From the IMG/VR virus record IMGVR_UViG_3300031566_006752, positions 1 to 45,002 of that record: a stretch of 45,002 bases of DNA, one strand, 5' to 3'. Shown here in pieces: positions 1-8,473 of this stretch (its first letter is position 1; each line of letters begins with the position of its first letter). The position numbers and the translations under genes are program-made. The notes under the pieces are model-generated. The model did not search any database, was not told where the DNA came from, and saw only the letters and a program-made list of their open reading frames with translations. Source of the DNA: a virus.

Positions 1-249
1 TGATGGAGTGTGTTGTAACAATCCAGCTGGCTCCATTTCCCTACCGCGAAAATCAATCTCTTGAGGAGTTAAATTTTTGAATGAAAACGGTGTTGATTTG
101 GTTGCCTTATACGAGGCTGTTACGGTGATTTCTTCTACGGAAATCGTATCTTCCACGATGTTTCCGTTTTGGTAATAAAAAACAGAGTCTTGTCCGATCG
201 CTGTTGCGCTTATAAATACGCTTAATAACAGTACTAAAATTTTATTCAT
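1..249 (-). CDS. TonB-dependent receptor-like protein, N-terminal part (runs off window)
   Basis: The first 83 codons are present and open. Residues 1-19 form a Sec signal peptide ending near AIG|Q. Residues 38-46 (VEEITVTAS) look like a TonB box, and residues 52-83 (STPFSFKNLTPQEI, then LLQHTPS) match the start of the plug domain of outer-membrane TonB-dependent receptors. In hosts such proteins import large nutrients through the outer membrane and serve as phage receptors. The rest of the gene lies outside the window, so the barrel is unseen. It could instead be a short plug-only decoy. Confidence 0.75.
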   Translation of the reverse strand, partial: MNKILVLLLSVFISATAIGQDSVFYYQNGNIVEDTISVEEITVTASYKATKSTPFSFKNLTPQEIDFRGREMEPAGLLQHTPS

Positions 250-331
250 GATGGTTTAAGTTTAATTACTTTTACTTATAATTATATGATTATAACGTCA
301 AATGTTTTAACAGATTCCTTGTTTATTTGTA

Positions 332-649
332 TCATAATTCTGTTTTTGCATTGTCGATTAAATATCGCTTATGATCGTACACAAAATGATAGCGATCATT
401 GCTTTCTTTCCAAACATATGACATCATGTCAGATGGTATATCAATTGGAAGCTTGCCCTCAACGTAAATGGGGCTAATGAGATTTTCAACCGTTATGATT
501 GAATATCCGCTAGTTTCAATTACATAAGTGACTTTTCCAATTTCTTCGACTTGTCCATTTCTTGGAACGAAATGATAAGAGGTCGCAGGCTCGATCGTCG
601 CGCAGGAAACCATTGCGAAAATTCCAATAATAAAGAATATTTTTTTCAT
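332..649 (-). CDS. Small lipoprotein, unknown
   Basis: 105 residues. The signal peptide ends in a lipobox (VSCA, Cys16), so it is probably lipidated and membrane anchored. The rest is a short beta-rich domain with several Tyr and Val repeats. No family recognised. It is followed by the TonB-receptor-like gene after an 82-nt gap and preceded by another lipoprotein 3 nt away, so the pair is probably co-transcribed. Confidence 0.75.
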   Translation of the reverse strand: MKKIFFIIGIFAMVSCATIEPATSYHFVPRNGQVEEIGKVTYVIETSGYSIITVENLISPIYVEGKLPIDIPSDMMSYVWKESNDRYHFVYDHKRYLIDNAKTEL

Positions 650-652
650 GAT

Positions 653-1078
653 TTAAGGATTAGGTATGATATATTCTAACGTTCCTCCCCAGATAAATCC
701 ATTACTTTCATAAACCTTTTCAGCTACAAGCGTGGCACCATCAAATATTCTGAGTTGTAATGATGATCCTGGATTTCCACTGGCTAATGCGGATAATTTT
801 ACGGGGTGTCCGACACATGTGTTGGTCACAATGGCCCATGGTAGAGTTTTGTCCTCAACTGATACATATTCCCATATCAGTGAATCGGGATAATTTGAAT
901 TTGAATATTTCAAATCTCCATAAGTGATAGAACCTGCGGCTGCTATTCCATTACCATTGACTTGATAAGTAATGTCAGTAAACAATTCAGGATCATCTGG
1001 TGGTACAATACTGTCTTCACACCCAAATAATATAAAAGATGCGAATAATGCGAATAATAATTTTTTCATGTTTTTCAT
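653..1078 (-). CDS. Lipoprotein, unknown
   Basis: 141 residues with a lipobox FGCE (Cys20). The start could be this ATG or the one three codons on, just before MKKLLFAL; the second gives a more usual signal peptide. The mature part begins with an acidic linker and resembles an immunoglobulin-like beta domain. No function recognised. Confidence 0.75.
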   Translation of the reverse strand: MKNMKKLLFALFASFILFGCEDSIVPPDDPELFTDITYQVNGNGIAAAGSITYGDLKYSNSNYPDSLIWEYVSVEDKTLPWAIVTNTCVGHPVKLSALASGNPGSSLQLRIFDGATLVAEKVYESNGFIWGGTLEYIIPNP

Positions 1079-1093
1079 GTTTTATGTAAAATA

Positions 1094-1303
1094 TTATGGT
1101 GTCGGTACGTTTTCACAAAAATGTGTTATTCCATACTGTTCTAAATCATAGTGGTCGAGAGTCATGAATTTCTTTTTCTTGAAATCATACACTGCTTCAA
1201 ACCAACATTTTTCCTTCTTAGAGTATGCTAGCAAGTGATTCGAATATCCCATTGGCATGAATGGCTCTTCCGGTTCCTGTTCTTTTCTGTTAATCCAGTC
1301 CAT
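1094..1303 (-). CDS. DUF551-like small protein
   Basis: 69 residues. It opens with MDWINRKEQEPEEPF and closes with GITHFCENVPTP, the two ends typical of the phage DUF551 family (W-I near the start, THW..LP-P at the end). Function unknown. Its start overlaps the stop of the upstream gene by one base (TAATG). Confidence 0.65.
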   Translation of the reverse strand: MDWINRKEQEPEEPFMPMGYSNHLLAYSKKEKCWFEAVYDFKKKKFMTLDHYDLEQYGITHFCENVPTP

Positions 1304-1677
1304 TAGTTTTGGTTTAGTGATTCGTATACTTCAGTTGTTTTGGTAAAGGTTCTCTCAATTTCTTGACGAGAAGGATCAAGTTCACTTATCAATTTTCTCC
1401 TCTTTCTTTCGGCTTCTTTTTTTCTCCATTCAGATCTAAGAAACCTCTTGATTCTTTGTCTTATTCTGTAACTACAACGTATGTAATTGTTGTTTGAATG
1501 GATGTCTGAAATGTAATATCCAGTACCTTCTATTAAATATTCCGTTAAAATAAAAGACCAAGTTTCATACTCATACACATTGGAGTATTCATGAGTAAGA
1601 AGATTTCTATCAAAATTTTCTTTCAATCGTTTGAAGAAATCTCTAGCAATCTTGTTTTGTTCTTTTCTTAGTTTCAT
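1303..1677 (-). CDS. Basic hypothetical protein
   Basis: 124 residues with a very basic helical segment near residues 75-105 (RQRIKRFLRSEWRKKEAER). It could bind nucleic acid, but no family is recognised. Both ends use one-base stop/start overlaps with the neighbours, so it is translationally coupled. Confidence 0.65.
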   Translation of the reverse strand: MKLRKEQNKIARDFFKRLKENFDRNLLTHEYSNVYEYETWSFILTEYLIEGTGYYISDIHSNNNYIRCSYRIRQRIKRFLRSEWRKKEAERKRRKLISELDPSRQEIERTFTKTTEVYESLNQN

Positions 1678-1880
1678 TATTCAAACAATTTTTCGGCAGC
1701 GGCGGATGGAAATCTAGCTCCTTTTTCCATTATTTTATTTCTATCTTCTTCCTCATCTTCGCCGTTACAAGTGCCAATATAATACTTTATTTCGAATCCA
1801 TTGTCAACTTTTACAATTCCAATGGGTTTAAATGAACCCATTTCGTGAAACCAAATAGAATCTAATACTGTTGCTGTCAT
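1677..1880 (-). CDS. Hypothetical protein
   Basis: 67 residues. The ATG at 1880 was chosen over the GTG one codon earlier; it overlaps the pth2 stop by one base. An acidic patch (GEDEEEDRN) lies mid-protein. No family recognised. Confidence 0.6.
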   Translation of the reverse strand: MTATVLDSIWFHEMGSFKPIGIVKVDNGFEIKYYIGTCNGEDEEEDRNKIMEKGARFPSAAAEKLFE

Positions 1881-2314
1881 CACAATAATTTTAAGTGTCC
1901 GGTTATTTTATCAATCTTATCGGGATCATCGGGACCTATTGCACAACAGGTAATGGTTATTTCCCCTCCGAATTCCGTCAACCCCTTATCCTCAATAAGA
2001 GAGCAAGGAATTTCAGTTTTTTTAGCTTCTTCATAAACCTCCACAACTTCGGATAAAGTTCCCCCAACTACTATTTTAACAAATGATCCTTCAATCCATT
2101 TTTTTATATTTTCGCCAACATCTCCTTTAGGCAGCCAAACCTGGTATTTATATTTTTCGCCACCATTTTTTACAGTATAAAGACCATATTCTGGGGACAT
2201 ATAATTAAATATGACTCCAAGAGATGCATGAGCACCTTGAGCTATCATTTTACCTTTCCTCATTTTAGGATTGGTATCGGTTCGCATTACTATAACTTGT
2301 TTAGGATCTTTCAT
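1880..2314 (-). CDS. pth2: Peptidyl-tRNA hydrolase, Pth2 family
   Basis: 144 residues, the usual length of the Pth2 catalytic domain. Visible family marks are MRTDTNPKMRKGKMIAQGAHA near the N-terminus (basic loop followed by the AQ..HA helix), then the IEDKGLTEF segment and the C-terminal IGP...ID.ITGHLKLL. Pth2 releases tRNA from peptidyl-tRNA dropped by ribosomes and is typical of archaea and eukaryotes, with scattered copies in bacteria and phages. Two further Pth2-fold genes lie in this window (12843-13610 and 18962-19294). Confidence 0.85.
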   Translation of the reverse strand: MKDPKQVIVMRTDTNPKMRKGKMIAQGAHASLGVIFNYMSPEYGLYTVKNGGEKYKYQVWLPKGDVGENIKKWIEGSFVKIVVGGTLSEVVEVYEEAKKTEIPCSLIEDKGLTEFGGEITITCCAIGPDDPDKIDKITGHLKLL

Positions 2315-2658
2315 TTCCTTCTTGCGTATTCATTTAAGTCAAAACACCATCCAATTTCTTCTTTACTAGTTGGATATTCACACGTGTCATAACATATTAG
2401 TTTTTGATCATAACATTCTATAATTCCTGGCCATAAACCTAACCACTTATCGTGTTGAACGTTGTCACAACAATCTTCAAATATTGTTTGGTCTCCACAA
2501 TTTAAACAATGAGATATATCGCAGCAACTTCCATGGGTTTGGCCCGGTTTTACACCGCAGTCGGGGCAGTTACTAACCTTTTCTTTTTTCCAAAGTTGTT
2601 CAACAATTTCGTCAATCTCACTTTGTGATAAACCTTTTTCTTTTGGTGTCAAAAACAT
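2311..2658 (-). CDS. Cys-rich zinc-binding protein, unknown
   Basis: 115 residues. Three Cys clusters (CPDCG, CCDISHCLNCG, FEDCC) suggest one or two zinc sites in residues 30-70. The stop overlaps the start of pth2 by 4 nt (ATGA), so it is coupled to it. No family recognised. Confidence 0.65.
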   Translation of the reverse strand: MFLTPKEKGLSQSEIDEIVEQLWKKEKVSNCPDCGVKPGQTHGSCCDISHCLNCGDQTIFEDCCDNVQHDKWLGLWPGIIECYDQKLICYDTCEYPTSKEEIGWCFDLNEYARRK

Positions 2659-2669
2659 TGCTTTATTTT

Positions 2670-3050
2670 TTAATCATTGGTCCCTTCAATTAACGATTTA
2701 ACATAATCATCAGTGCTTCCTGGATCCGGATTGTATGGGACAAGTTTTTCTTCCATCTTTGATAGAAGTTCGGATTTACATTTATGTGTTTCTATTTCAC
2801 CATTATCATCTTTGTATTGTATTGTATAAGTTTCAGAGCTCCACTTCTCTTCATCGCTCCATCGAATTTTTATCAAAAAATAACTGGTGACAGCTCCATC
2901 AACAGAATCCTCAGATGTTATTTTCATGGTAACATCATCACCAATCTTAAACAGGGCATCCATTTTTTCAGGATCTGTGGAAATTTGAATTCCTCCAACC
3001 AATAGGCCGATGATTACGATCCAAATAAGCAAATTTAAAAAGTCTCTCAT
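2670..3050 (-). CDS. Single-pass membrane protein
   Basis: 126 residues. An N-terminal membrane anchor (LLIWIVIIGLLVGGI) is followed by a soluble, charged beta-type domain. No family recognised. Its ATG overlaps the upstream stop by 4 nt. Confidence 0.65.
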   Translation of the reverse strand: MRDFLNLLIWIVIIGLLVGGIQISTDPEKMDALFKIGDDVTMKITSEDSVDGAVTSYFLIKIRWSDEEKWSSETYTIQYKDDNGEIETHKCKSELLSKMEEKLVPYNPDPGSTDDYVKSLIEGTND

Positions 3051-3424
3051 TTCCTTTTAATTTTAATAGTATCTACCGGAATAGTTTTCTTATCATCCCA
3101 AGGAGACTTAGTCCAAACAAATGTGCTATCGGTAACAGACTTGATACGAATATCTCCTGTAACAGCATCGTCATGTCCTTGGGCATAAGCGGATTTTTTT
3201 GCCTTATCAATGTCATTATCTGAATCCGAAATTAGAACCTTATAATTTACAGTTCCATGGATTCCATCAAATTGTCCTTCTGCATAGGATTGGGCTGTGG
3301 CTTGATTGAGGCCCCTTTGTCCAACAGACATTACCGCAGAAAAGGCCGCAAAAAGAAGTACTAAGATTATTAGTACTGCTAAAGTACCGCCGGTCCACTT
3401 GAGAAATTTTACTACTTTTTTCAT
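3047..3424 (-). CDS. Single-pass membrane protein
   Basis: 125 residues. A transmembrane segment spans about residues 14-33, followed by a domain with two repeats of the form SYAEGQFDG / AYAQGHDDA. The repeats suggest a small helical repeat unit. Function unknown; it is probably paired with the membrane protein that follows. Confidence 0.65.
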   Translation of the reverse strand: MKKVVKFLKWTGGTLAVLIILVLLFAAFSAVMSVGQRGLNQATAQSYAEGQFDGIHGTVNYKVLISDSDNDIDKAKKSAYAQGHDDAVTGDIRIKSVTDSTFVWTKSPWDDKKTIPVDTIKIKRK

Positions 3425-3426
3425 GA

Positions 3427-4599
3427 TTACTTTATTTTTAAAATGTGTTTACAAATTTCAATTTCTTTTTCATCCCCGAGGTGTTTACCATTGGTATCAG
3501 AGAGTTTAATGGTTGGAGTCCAGTCGTCGCCCTCGGGCTTCGCCTCTGTCATCTTTATTACCATGTTTAATGGCTTTAATCCAACATCATTGGTGAAGTT
3601 TGTGCCAATGCCGAATGAACACATGATCTTTCCTCTGCAGTACTCTTTGATTTCGACTGCTTTTTCAGGATTTAAACTATCTGAGAAGATAATTACTTTC
3701 GATTTGGGATTTATTCCCAATTTATTGTAATGTGCGATGGTTTTATCCACAAATTCTACGGGATCTCCACTATCCTGACGAATTCCATCATAAAGTTTGG
3801 CAAATTTCGTTTCAAATGACTTGAAGAAAACATCGGTCGTGAATGTATCTGATAGCGCAATACCAAGGCTCCCCCTATAAACTTCAGACCAGTGTTCCAT
3901 TGCAAGTGAATTGGCCATCTTGTAACCATACTTTGCGGCATGAAACATGAACCACTCATGGGCTTGGGTGCCCAGCGGTTTGATGTTATTTAGAAATGCA
4001 AGGTATACATTAGATGTTCCTGTGAAGTTTTCATTTCTTCCATTGTTAGCAAACTGCGCAACAACCTCTGCATGGTTATCAAATGATTCTCTTCGGCGAG
4101 TTCCTAAGTCTCCATAATGTATACCATTCATACGGAAGAGTAACATCTTTTGGGCGTTGTTTTTTTCACGAGTCTGAGCATCCCATTTTTTACCGCCTGT
4201 CATCTTAAAATACAATTCAGAAATGGCAGCCATTAAATTTGTTTCCCATAGGATTGTACGGTGCCAATAACCCTCTATTGAAACGTCAAGGTCAGAACCA
4301 GACTGAATGATACCAACTTCAGAAGAATCAAATCTGTATCCGTATAAGAAATCAAGATACGTTGGTTCAAGGAAACCATTACACCTCGTATGGAGAAATA
4401 TTTTTTCATGTTTAGTCATTGCGAGGGCTTCCATTTCCTTTACTTCTTGACGAAGCGCTTCTCCAAACCCCTCCGGAAACGCAGTTTTTCCCCTATTGAT
4501 AAACTTATAGCGTACCTTCGCTCTCGGAAAGAGCTTGATCACTGCTTGTTGCATTGTTAATTTATAGAGGTCGAGATCTAAAATGCTTTTTATAATCAT
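3427..4599 (-). CDS. pncB: Nicotinate phosphoribosyltransferase
   Basis: 390 residues, full length for the family. It converts nicotinate and PRPP to nicotinate mononucleotide in the Preiss-Handler NAD+ pathway. Diagnostic segments are DLYKLTM near the start, GYWHRTILWETNLMAAISEL, GTSNVYLA followed by GTQAHEWFM, DTFTTDVFF, YDGIRQDSGDP and SDSLNPEKA. A nicotinamidase and an NAD synthetase lie 5-8 kb downstream in the same orientation, so this phage carries three of the four steps from nicotinamide to NAD+. Confidence 0.9.
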   Translation of the reverse strand: MIIKSILDLDLYKLTMQQAVIKLFPRAKVRYKFINRGKTAFPEGFGEALRQEVKEMEALAMTKHEKIFLHTRCNGFLEPTYLDFLYGYRFDSSEVGIIQSGSDLDVSIEGYWHRTILWETNLMAAISELYFKMTGGKKWDAQTREKNNAQKMLLFRMNGIHYGDLGTRRRESFDNHAEVVAQFANNGRNENFTGTSNVYLAFLNNIKPLGTQAHEWFMFHAAKYGYKMANSLAMEHWSEVYRGSLGIALSDTFTTDVFFKSFETKFAKLYDGIRQDSGDPVEFVDKTIAHYNKLGINPKSKVIIFSDSLNPEKAVEIKEYCRGKIMCSFGIGTNFTNDVGLKPLNMVIKMTEAKPEGDDWTPTIKLSDTNGKHLGDEKEIEICKHILKIK

Positions 4600-4892
4600 G
4601 ATTCAAATTCCTCCTTTAGTTTCAGATAAGTTTGGTATCTTCTTTTGCGACTGTCCTCTTTCATGAACGTTTCTCGCTTGGTTCTTTCTTCATGTTCTCC
4701 ATCCGTCTCAAGGCGTGTTCTTTCAACGATTAAATAAAAATGAGGATCCCATGCTTCATTTTCGGATTGGTATCCTTCGTCATATCCAGCAGTGATGATG
4801 TCATCAGGCTGAAGTTCGATTTTTATGGAGCTTACTGGAATCGGATGATTTTCCTGTAAATGTAAGGCTTCATATTTTACTTCTTTTTTCAT
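4596..4892 (-). CDS. Hypothetical protein
   Basis: 98 residues, strongly charged, helical C-terminus. Overlaps pncB by 4 nt (ATGA) and the upstream gene likewise, so it is part of the same operon. No family recognised. Confidence 0.65.
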   Translation of the reverse strand: MKKEVKYEALHLQENHPIPVSSIKIELQPDDIITAGYDEGYQSENEAWDPHFYLIVERTRLETDGEHEERTKRETFMKEDSRKRRYQTYLKLKEEFES

Positions 4893-5146
4893 TGTTGTTT
4901 GTTTTTATAATGGAATCCCACGGGCCTGAGTGAATCGTTGTCCTGTAGAAGACTTTGTAATGGGTCTTTAAATGGTCCAACTGGTCCGTTGTGGATATCT
5001 CTAATGTCAATTTCTTTTAGCTCTCCTATATCTGGTGGAGTTTCTCCAATCAGTCTCCAGAGAATGTCCATACCAGTATAATAATCATCATCTGTATGAA
5101 TCGTTTTAATAGCTAATCTTATCAATGCCTTCTCTTTTGCTGTCAT
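4889..5146 (-). CDS. Hypothetical protein
   Basis: 85 residues. The first 30 look helical (TAKEKALIRLAIKTIH). No motif recognised. It has 4-nt overlaps at both ends. Confidence 0.6.
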   Translation of the reverse strand: MTAKEKALIRLAIKTIHTDDDYYTGMDILWRLIGETPPDIGELKEIDIRDIHNGPVGPFKDPLQSLLQDNDSLRPVGFHYKNKQQ

Positions 5147-5376
5147 AATATTGGAGGATTTTTCTGCATTTCTCTGTAAATATAATCACTTATTTTAATT
5201 AAAGTCAATTTTCTTCTTATAAAATACCAAAAATTGTTCCAGTCTCTTGCTAAATTTAAGTCAATCTTTACTGGCGTGAAGCACTTCCACTTCTCCTTTT
5301 TTGGTACCTGAAACCTTACTTTAAATTGAATTTCAAGTACGTATCCATTTATGGTCATCCAATTTCTTGGTTTCAT
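5143..5376 (-). CDS. Hypothetical protein
   Basis: 77 residues, basic and aromatic, with no signal peptide or membrane span. No family recognised. Coupled by 4-nt overlaps to both neighbours. Confidence 0.6.
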   Translation of the reverse strand: MKPRNWMTINGYVLEIQFKVRFQVPKKEKWKCFTPVKIDLNLARDWNNFWYFIRRKLTLIKISDYIYREMQKNPPIL

Positions 5377-5822
5377 TTGAGTAAAGTAAGCGGATTATAA
5401 ATAATGGATAACAATAGTATGGTAAACACTCCATCAAGAAACAATATTAACCATACGTTAAAACTAAATTTTTCTCTCCTTCCAATCATCGGTTTTATTG
5501 CATACATTGAGGCTGTTGATAAACCTATCATTAAAAGTCCTATCCACCACCATGGAGTGAAAAATGTAAGAAGAACAAAAAGCAAATAGATGTATCCAAT
5601 AAATTGCAATACCGGATTCTTTTGCATTAAGAAACTCCGATTATTTTTTTCGGTGCTTAAACTAAGTTTTAGTTTTTCGCCAGTATGTTTCTTTTTAAAA
5701 TCTGCGATCTTTAAAGAAATAAGAACGTTATTCCAAATTATTTTTGGAATAATAACGATTTTTACGGCCTCCCATAATATGAAAGCCAATGCGATGTGTT
5801 GTACTACTTGGTCGAAATTCAT
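5373..5822 (-). CDS. Multi-pass membrane protein
   Basis: 149 residues with about four membrane spans: residues 8-30, 73-93, 94-110 and 122-143. A charged loop sits between spans 1 and 2. Function unknown. Confidence 0.65.
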   Translation of the reverse strand: MNFDQVVQHIALAFILWEAVKIVIIPKIIWNNVLISLKIADFKKKHTGEKLKLSLSTEKNNRSFLMQKNPVLQFIGYIYLLFVLLTFFTPWWWIGLLMIGLSTASMYAIKPMIGRREKFSFNVWLILFLDGVFTILLLSIIYNPLTLLK

Positions 5823-5832
5823 GTTAATGTTG

Positions 5833-6765
5833 TTAAAAAATTAAACTTCCTTCGTCATCCCACTGGCAATATAGCTTTCCGTTCTCACGTAGGATTACAT
5901 ATTTTAATGAATCTAAATTATCTTTGCTCATACAGTCATCGTCAACTGCTGTTGACATTCCATCAATTGAATAAACCATGGGTCCAAAGGGAAGTCTGTA
6001 AAGTGGTGTGCCTTCACCATTGTGATGATACCCGGTTTGAAATTCCTCATCTTTTTCTCCAGCGATATATTCGTTAATGCGCCTAAACACAGTTTCGTTA
6101 CATGCATTTTCATCCACCCAAATGGATTCTGGGTTATCTTCTCCTCCTCCATATAATTTTCTGAAGGTAATTTGGTCTGCGCCCAATTCTTTGCATCGTA
6201 TTAGGATGTCTTCAGGATACATTTTATCATAGACATTTGTCATATTAAGGGATAAACGAAGGTTAAACCCGCTGTCTTTGATGAATCCACAGAGCTCTTC
6301 CAGCTCTCGTCTTAAATTCAAAGGGGTTCCAATTAAATCCCAATTATTTGCAGAATCATTAATATCAGAAACTGATAGCGAAATGGTATTTACGCCTAAT
6401 GATTTCAACAGTTCCACATTTGGGTAACGATCATCTGTTCGTATCGTAGAACCTGGAATAGATTTTTCACAATCCATCAACATGACACCCGTTGTTTGAA
6501 GTTCAACGTTTGGAAAGGGGTGTCCCTCTTTGTTCAGGGCATCCCATAATTGGTTCAAAAACCACTTATTTTGAAGGGCCTCTCCGGTGCCTGTGATGAT
6601 AAGGGTGTTTACGTTGTTGTTAGCTGCGTATTTAATTCTTTTGCGATATGAGATCATATCGAATCTGGTTTCATACGGGTTGTTGTGCATCCTCGATACA
6701 CAGAATGGGCAGTTGTTTACACATCCTTTTGTGGGAATAACTACTGATATGCTTTGGATTTTCAT
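5833..6765 (-). CDS. Radical SAM protein
   Basis: 310 residues. Cys15, Cys19 and Cys22 form the CxxxCxxC cluster (GCVNNCPFC) that holds the 4Fe-4S centre, and TGTGEAL at about residue 60 matches the GGE motif region. It cleaves S-adenosylmethionine to start a radical reaction. The substrate cannot be told; the short C-terminus argues for a small tailoring enzyme rather than a large methylthiotransferase. Neighbours are small membrane and hypothetical genes. Confidence 0.8.
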   Translation of the reverse strand: MKIQSISVVIPTKGCVNNCPFCVSRMHNNPYETRFDMISYRKRIKYAANNNVNTLIITGTGEALQNKWFLNQLWDALNKEGHPFPNVELQTTGVMLMDCEKSIPGSTIRTDDRYPNVELLKSLGVNTISLSVSDINDSANNWDLIGTPLNLRRELEELCGFIKDSGFNLRLSLNMTNVYDKMYPEDILIRCKELGADQITFRKLYGGGEDNPESIWVDENACNETVFRRINEYIAGEKDEEFQTGYHHNGEGTPLYRLPFGPMVYSIDGMSTAVDDDCMSKDNLDSLKYVILRENGKLYCQWDDEGSLIF

Positions 6766-7016
6766 TTTTTGAGTATAAAAACTTTGAATAATAAAAAGAA
6801 CATAGATGCTAATAATATCGTTGTGAAAATCATTGCGTAAGCACCCACATAAAACTTCTCAAAAAGGTTGTATTTGTTAACAACATCGAGTGTCTCAAAG
6901 AGATTACCGTCCGCTAATTTAAAAAACATAACGGCGATGTATGTATCTGCGATCATCATAAACACCAAAAAGATGCTTAGAATGATTAAAGCTATTTTAA
7001 TTAGATTATTTTTCAT
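6762..7016 (-). CDS. Two-span membrane protein
   Basis: 84 residues with membrane spans at about 7-33 and 58-80. Overlaps both neighbours by 4 nt. Function unknown. Confidence 0.65.
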   Translation of the reverse strand: MKNNLIKIALIILSIFLVFMMIADTYIAVMFFKLADGNLFETLDVVNKYNLFEKFYVGAYAMIFTTILLASMFFLLFKVFILKK

Positions 7017-7402
7017 GCTACCGCAACGTTAAGTTTGTTGTGAATGTCAATTACGGTCTCTTTCTCAATATGGAATCCTTCAGGAATCATCGCCTTGAGC
7101 TTCTCCTCGTCGGAGATAGAAATGATTTGCTTCCAATACTTAGGCATTTTCTTCATCAAAATTGCCATTTGCTTCTCTGACAACCACTTCCGATTGTTAT
7201 ACTGCTTAGCAAAGGATGAAAGGATCTCTCCGTCAACCCCAGTAAAACCTACACCGTTATATTCGGATGTGGTTTCATACTCTTGTTCGTCTGCGGTTTG
7301 GAATTCAAAAATCTTGGTGAGTCCGTGGAGTGCCCAACGGGTGTCGTTTGCGAGTTTACCTCTTACGAATTCTTTGATCTGTTGTTTTGTTATTTTTGCC
7401 AT
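7013..7402 (-). CDS. Conserved phage-type hypothetical protein
   Basis: 129 residues. The pattern WALHGL, QTADEQ, NGVGFTGVD, LSSFAKQ, LSEKQM is one I recognise from many large phages, but its function is not known to me. A promoter of the repeated phage type lies just upstream (7432-7472), so it leads an operon running to lower coordinates. Confidence 0.75.
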   Translation of the reverse strand: MAKITKQQIKEFVRGKLANDTRWALHGLTKIFEFQTADEQEYETTSEYNGVGFTGVDGEILSSFAKQYNNRKWLSEKQMAILMKKMPKYWKQIISISDEEKLKAMIPEGFHIEKETVIDIHNKLNVAVA

Positions 7403-7431
7403 TGTCTTAAAGTTTAATTACTTTTATGATA

Positions 7432-7472
7432 GCTAATATAACAATAATACCCGAAATAAAAAAATTTTGGTG
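7432..7472 (-). promoter_or_regulatory. Repeated phage promoter, site 1
   Basis: Minus strand: A/T run, TATTTCGGG, T-rich, GTTATATTAGC. Lies 30 nt before the gene starting at 7402. The TATATTAG box resembles the Bacteroidota -7 element TAnnTTTG. Confidence 0.65.
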
Positions 7473-7506
7473 AATTTTTATCACCTAAGGACTAAAATTT
7501 ATCATT

Positions 7507-7986
7507 TTATAGCTGTTGAGGACCATTTGGTGTCCCAAACATCAATTGTCCAGTAGCATCATCATAAAAAACCACACCATCGGCTACTTGAGGCGGATCG
7601 TCAAGATTTAGTTTTGGGGTTGGCGCCTTATCCTCTTTCATTAAATTCCTAATGATTTCCTTTTCTTTTTTGGTACGTTCAGAATTCTTCTTTTTGAGAA
7701 TGTCCTCAATTACTGCACCACCAGGACCACATATGTCAAAGTGTTCTATAAAATTTTCTATCATTGATAAAGTTTTTGGTCCGCAAGTTCCAGTTCCTGT
7801 CCAAACCATACTAGTTCCATCCCAAGTTAATATGTGTCCCTCAAAAGGGTTTGTTTCAATATTTATGCTTAGTGTATCCCCATCTATAACACCACCTAAT
7901 AGAACTTCATTACATGGATTCGCTATAATGCTCCTGTCAGAATAGGCTTCCTGATAATCTACTGAGTATGTAAGTCCATCAGCCAT
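7507..7986 (-). CDS. Hypothetical protein
   Basis: 159 residues. The first half is beta-rich and acidic (GGVIDGDTLSINIE). The second holds a charged helix (ILKKKNSERTKKEKEIIRN) that is similar to the SERSNTDKKLLKKI segment of the upstream gene. This could be a short adaptor shared by a pair of virion or scaffold proteins. Not recognised. Confidence 0.6.
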   Translation of the reverse strand: MADGLTYSVDYQEAYSDRSIIANPCNEVLLGGVIDGDTLSINIETNPFEGHILTWDGTSMVWTGTGTCGPKTLSMIENFIEHFDICGPGGAVIEDILKKKNSERTKKEKEIIRNLMKEDKAPTPKLNLDDPPQVADGVVFYDDATGQLMFGTPNGPQQL

Positions 7987-8473
7987 GTTGTCTCGTTATT
8001 TTAATTTTGGGTTTCTTCTTCTTTGATTTTGCGATAATTTTCTTAAGAAGTTTTTTATCAGTATTGCTGCGTTCAGAGTGAGGTTTATCAAGTATTCTTG
8101 TTAGTTTTGGAATGTCTCTTATAGGAACATCATATGCTTCAATGAATGCTTCAACGTGTCCTATTATTTCGTCATCCTCTTCGTCATCCTCTTCGACTTC
8201 GTTTATTCTTCTTCTTTGTACTGCTAATAATCTTTCTTGAAGTTCGTTCAATCGTTCTTGATGTGTGCGGGTTTGTTCTTCATCACGTCTATCTCGTTCT
8301 CGTCTGTGTCTGCCCCATATACCTGAATCCCATATACCATCACGATGTGCCTGTTCAGCAAGTTCCGATGCAGCTTCTGCAGCAGCTTCTACCTCTTTTT
8401 CATAATCACTTTGAAGACCTCCCCCAAAGTCTTCATATGATTTATCATACCATCCGTCTGTTATATCAGCCAT
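7979..8473 (-). CDS. Charged coiled-coil protein
   Basis: 164 residues. Residues 25-95 are almost wholly charged helix (RHRRERDRRDEEQTRTHQER), followed by an acidic patch (EVEEDDEEDDE) and a basic tail. The C-terminal motif is related to the downstream gene. Function unknown. Confidence 0.6.
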   Translation of the reverse strand: MADITDGWYDKSYEDFGGGLQSDYEKEVEAAAEAASELAEQAHRDGIWDSGIWGRHRRERDRRDEEQTRTHQERLNELQERLLAVQRRRINEVEEDDEEDDEIIGHVEAFIEAYDVPIRDIPKLTRILDKPHSERSNTDKKLLKKIIAKSKKKKPKIKITRQHG

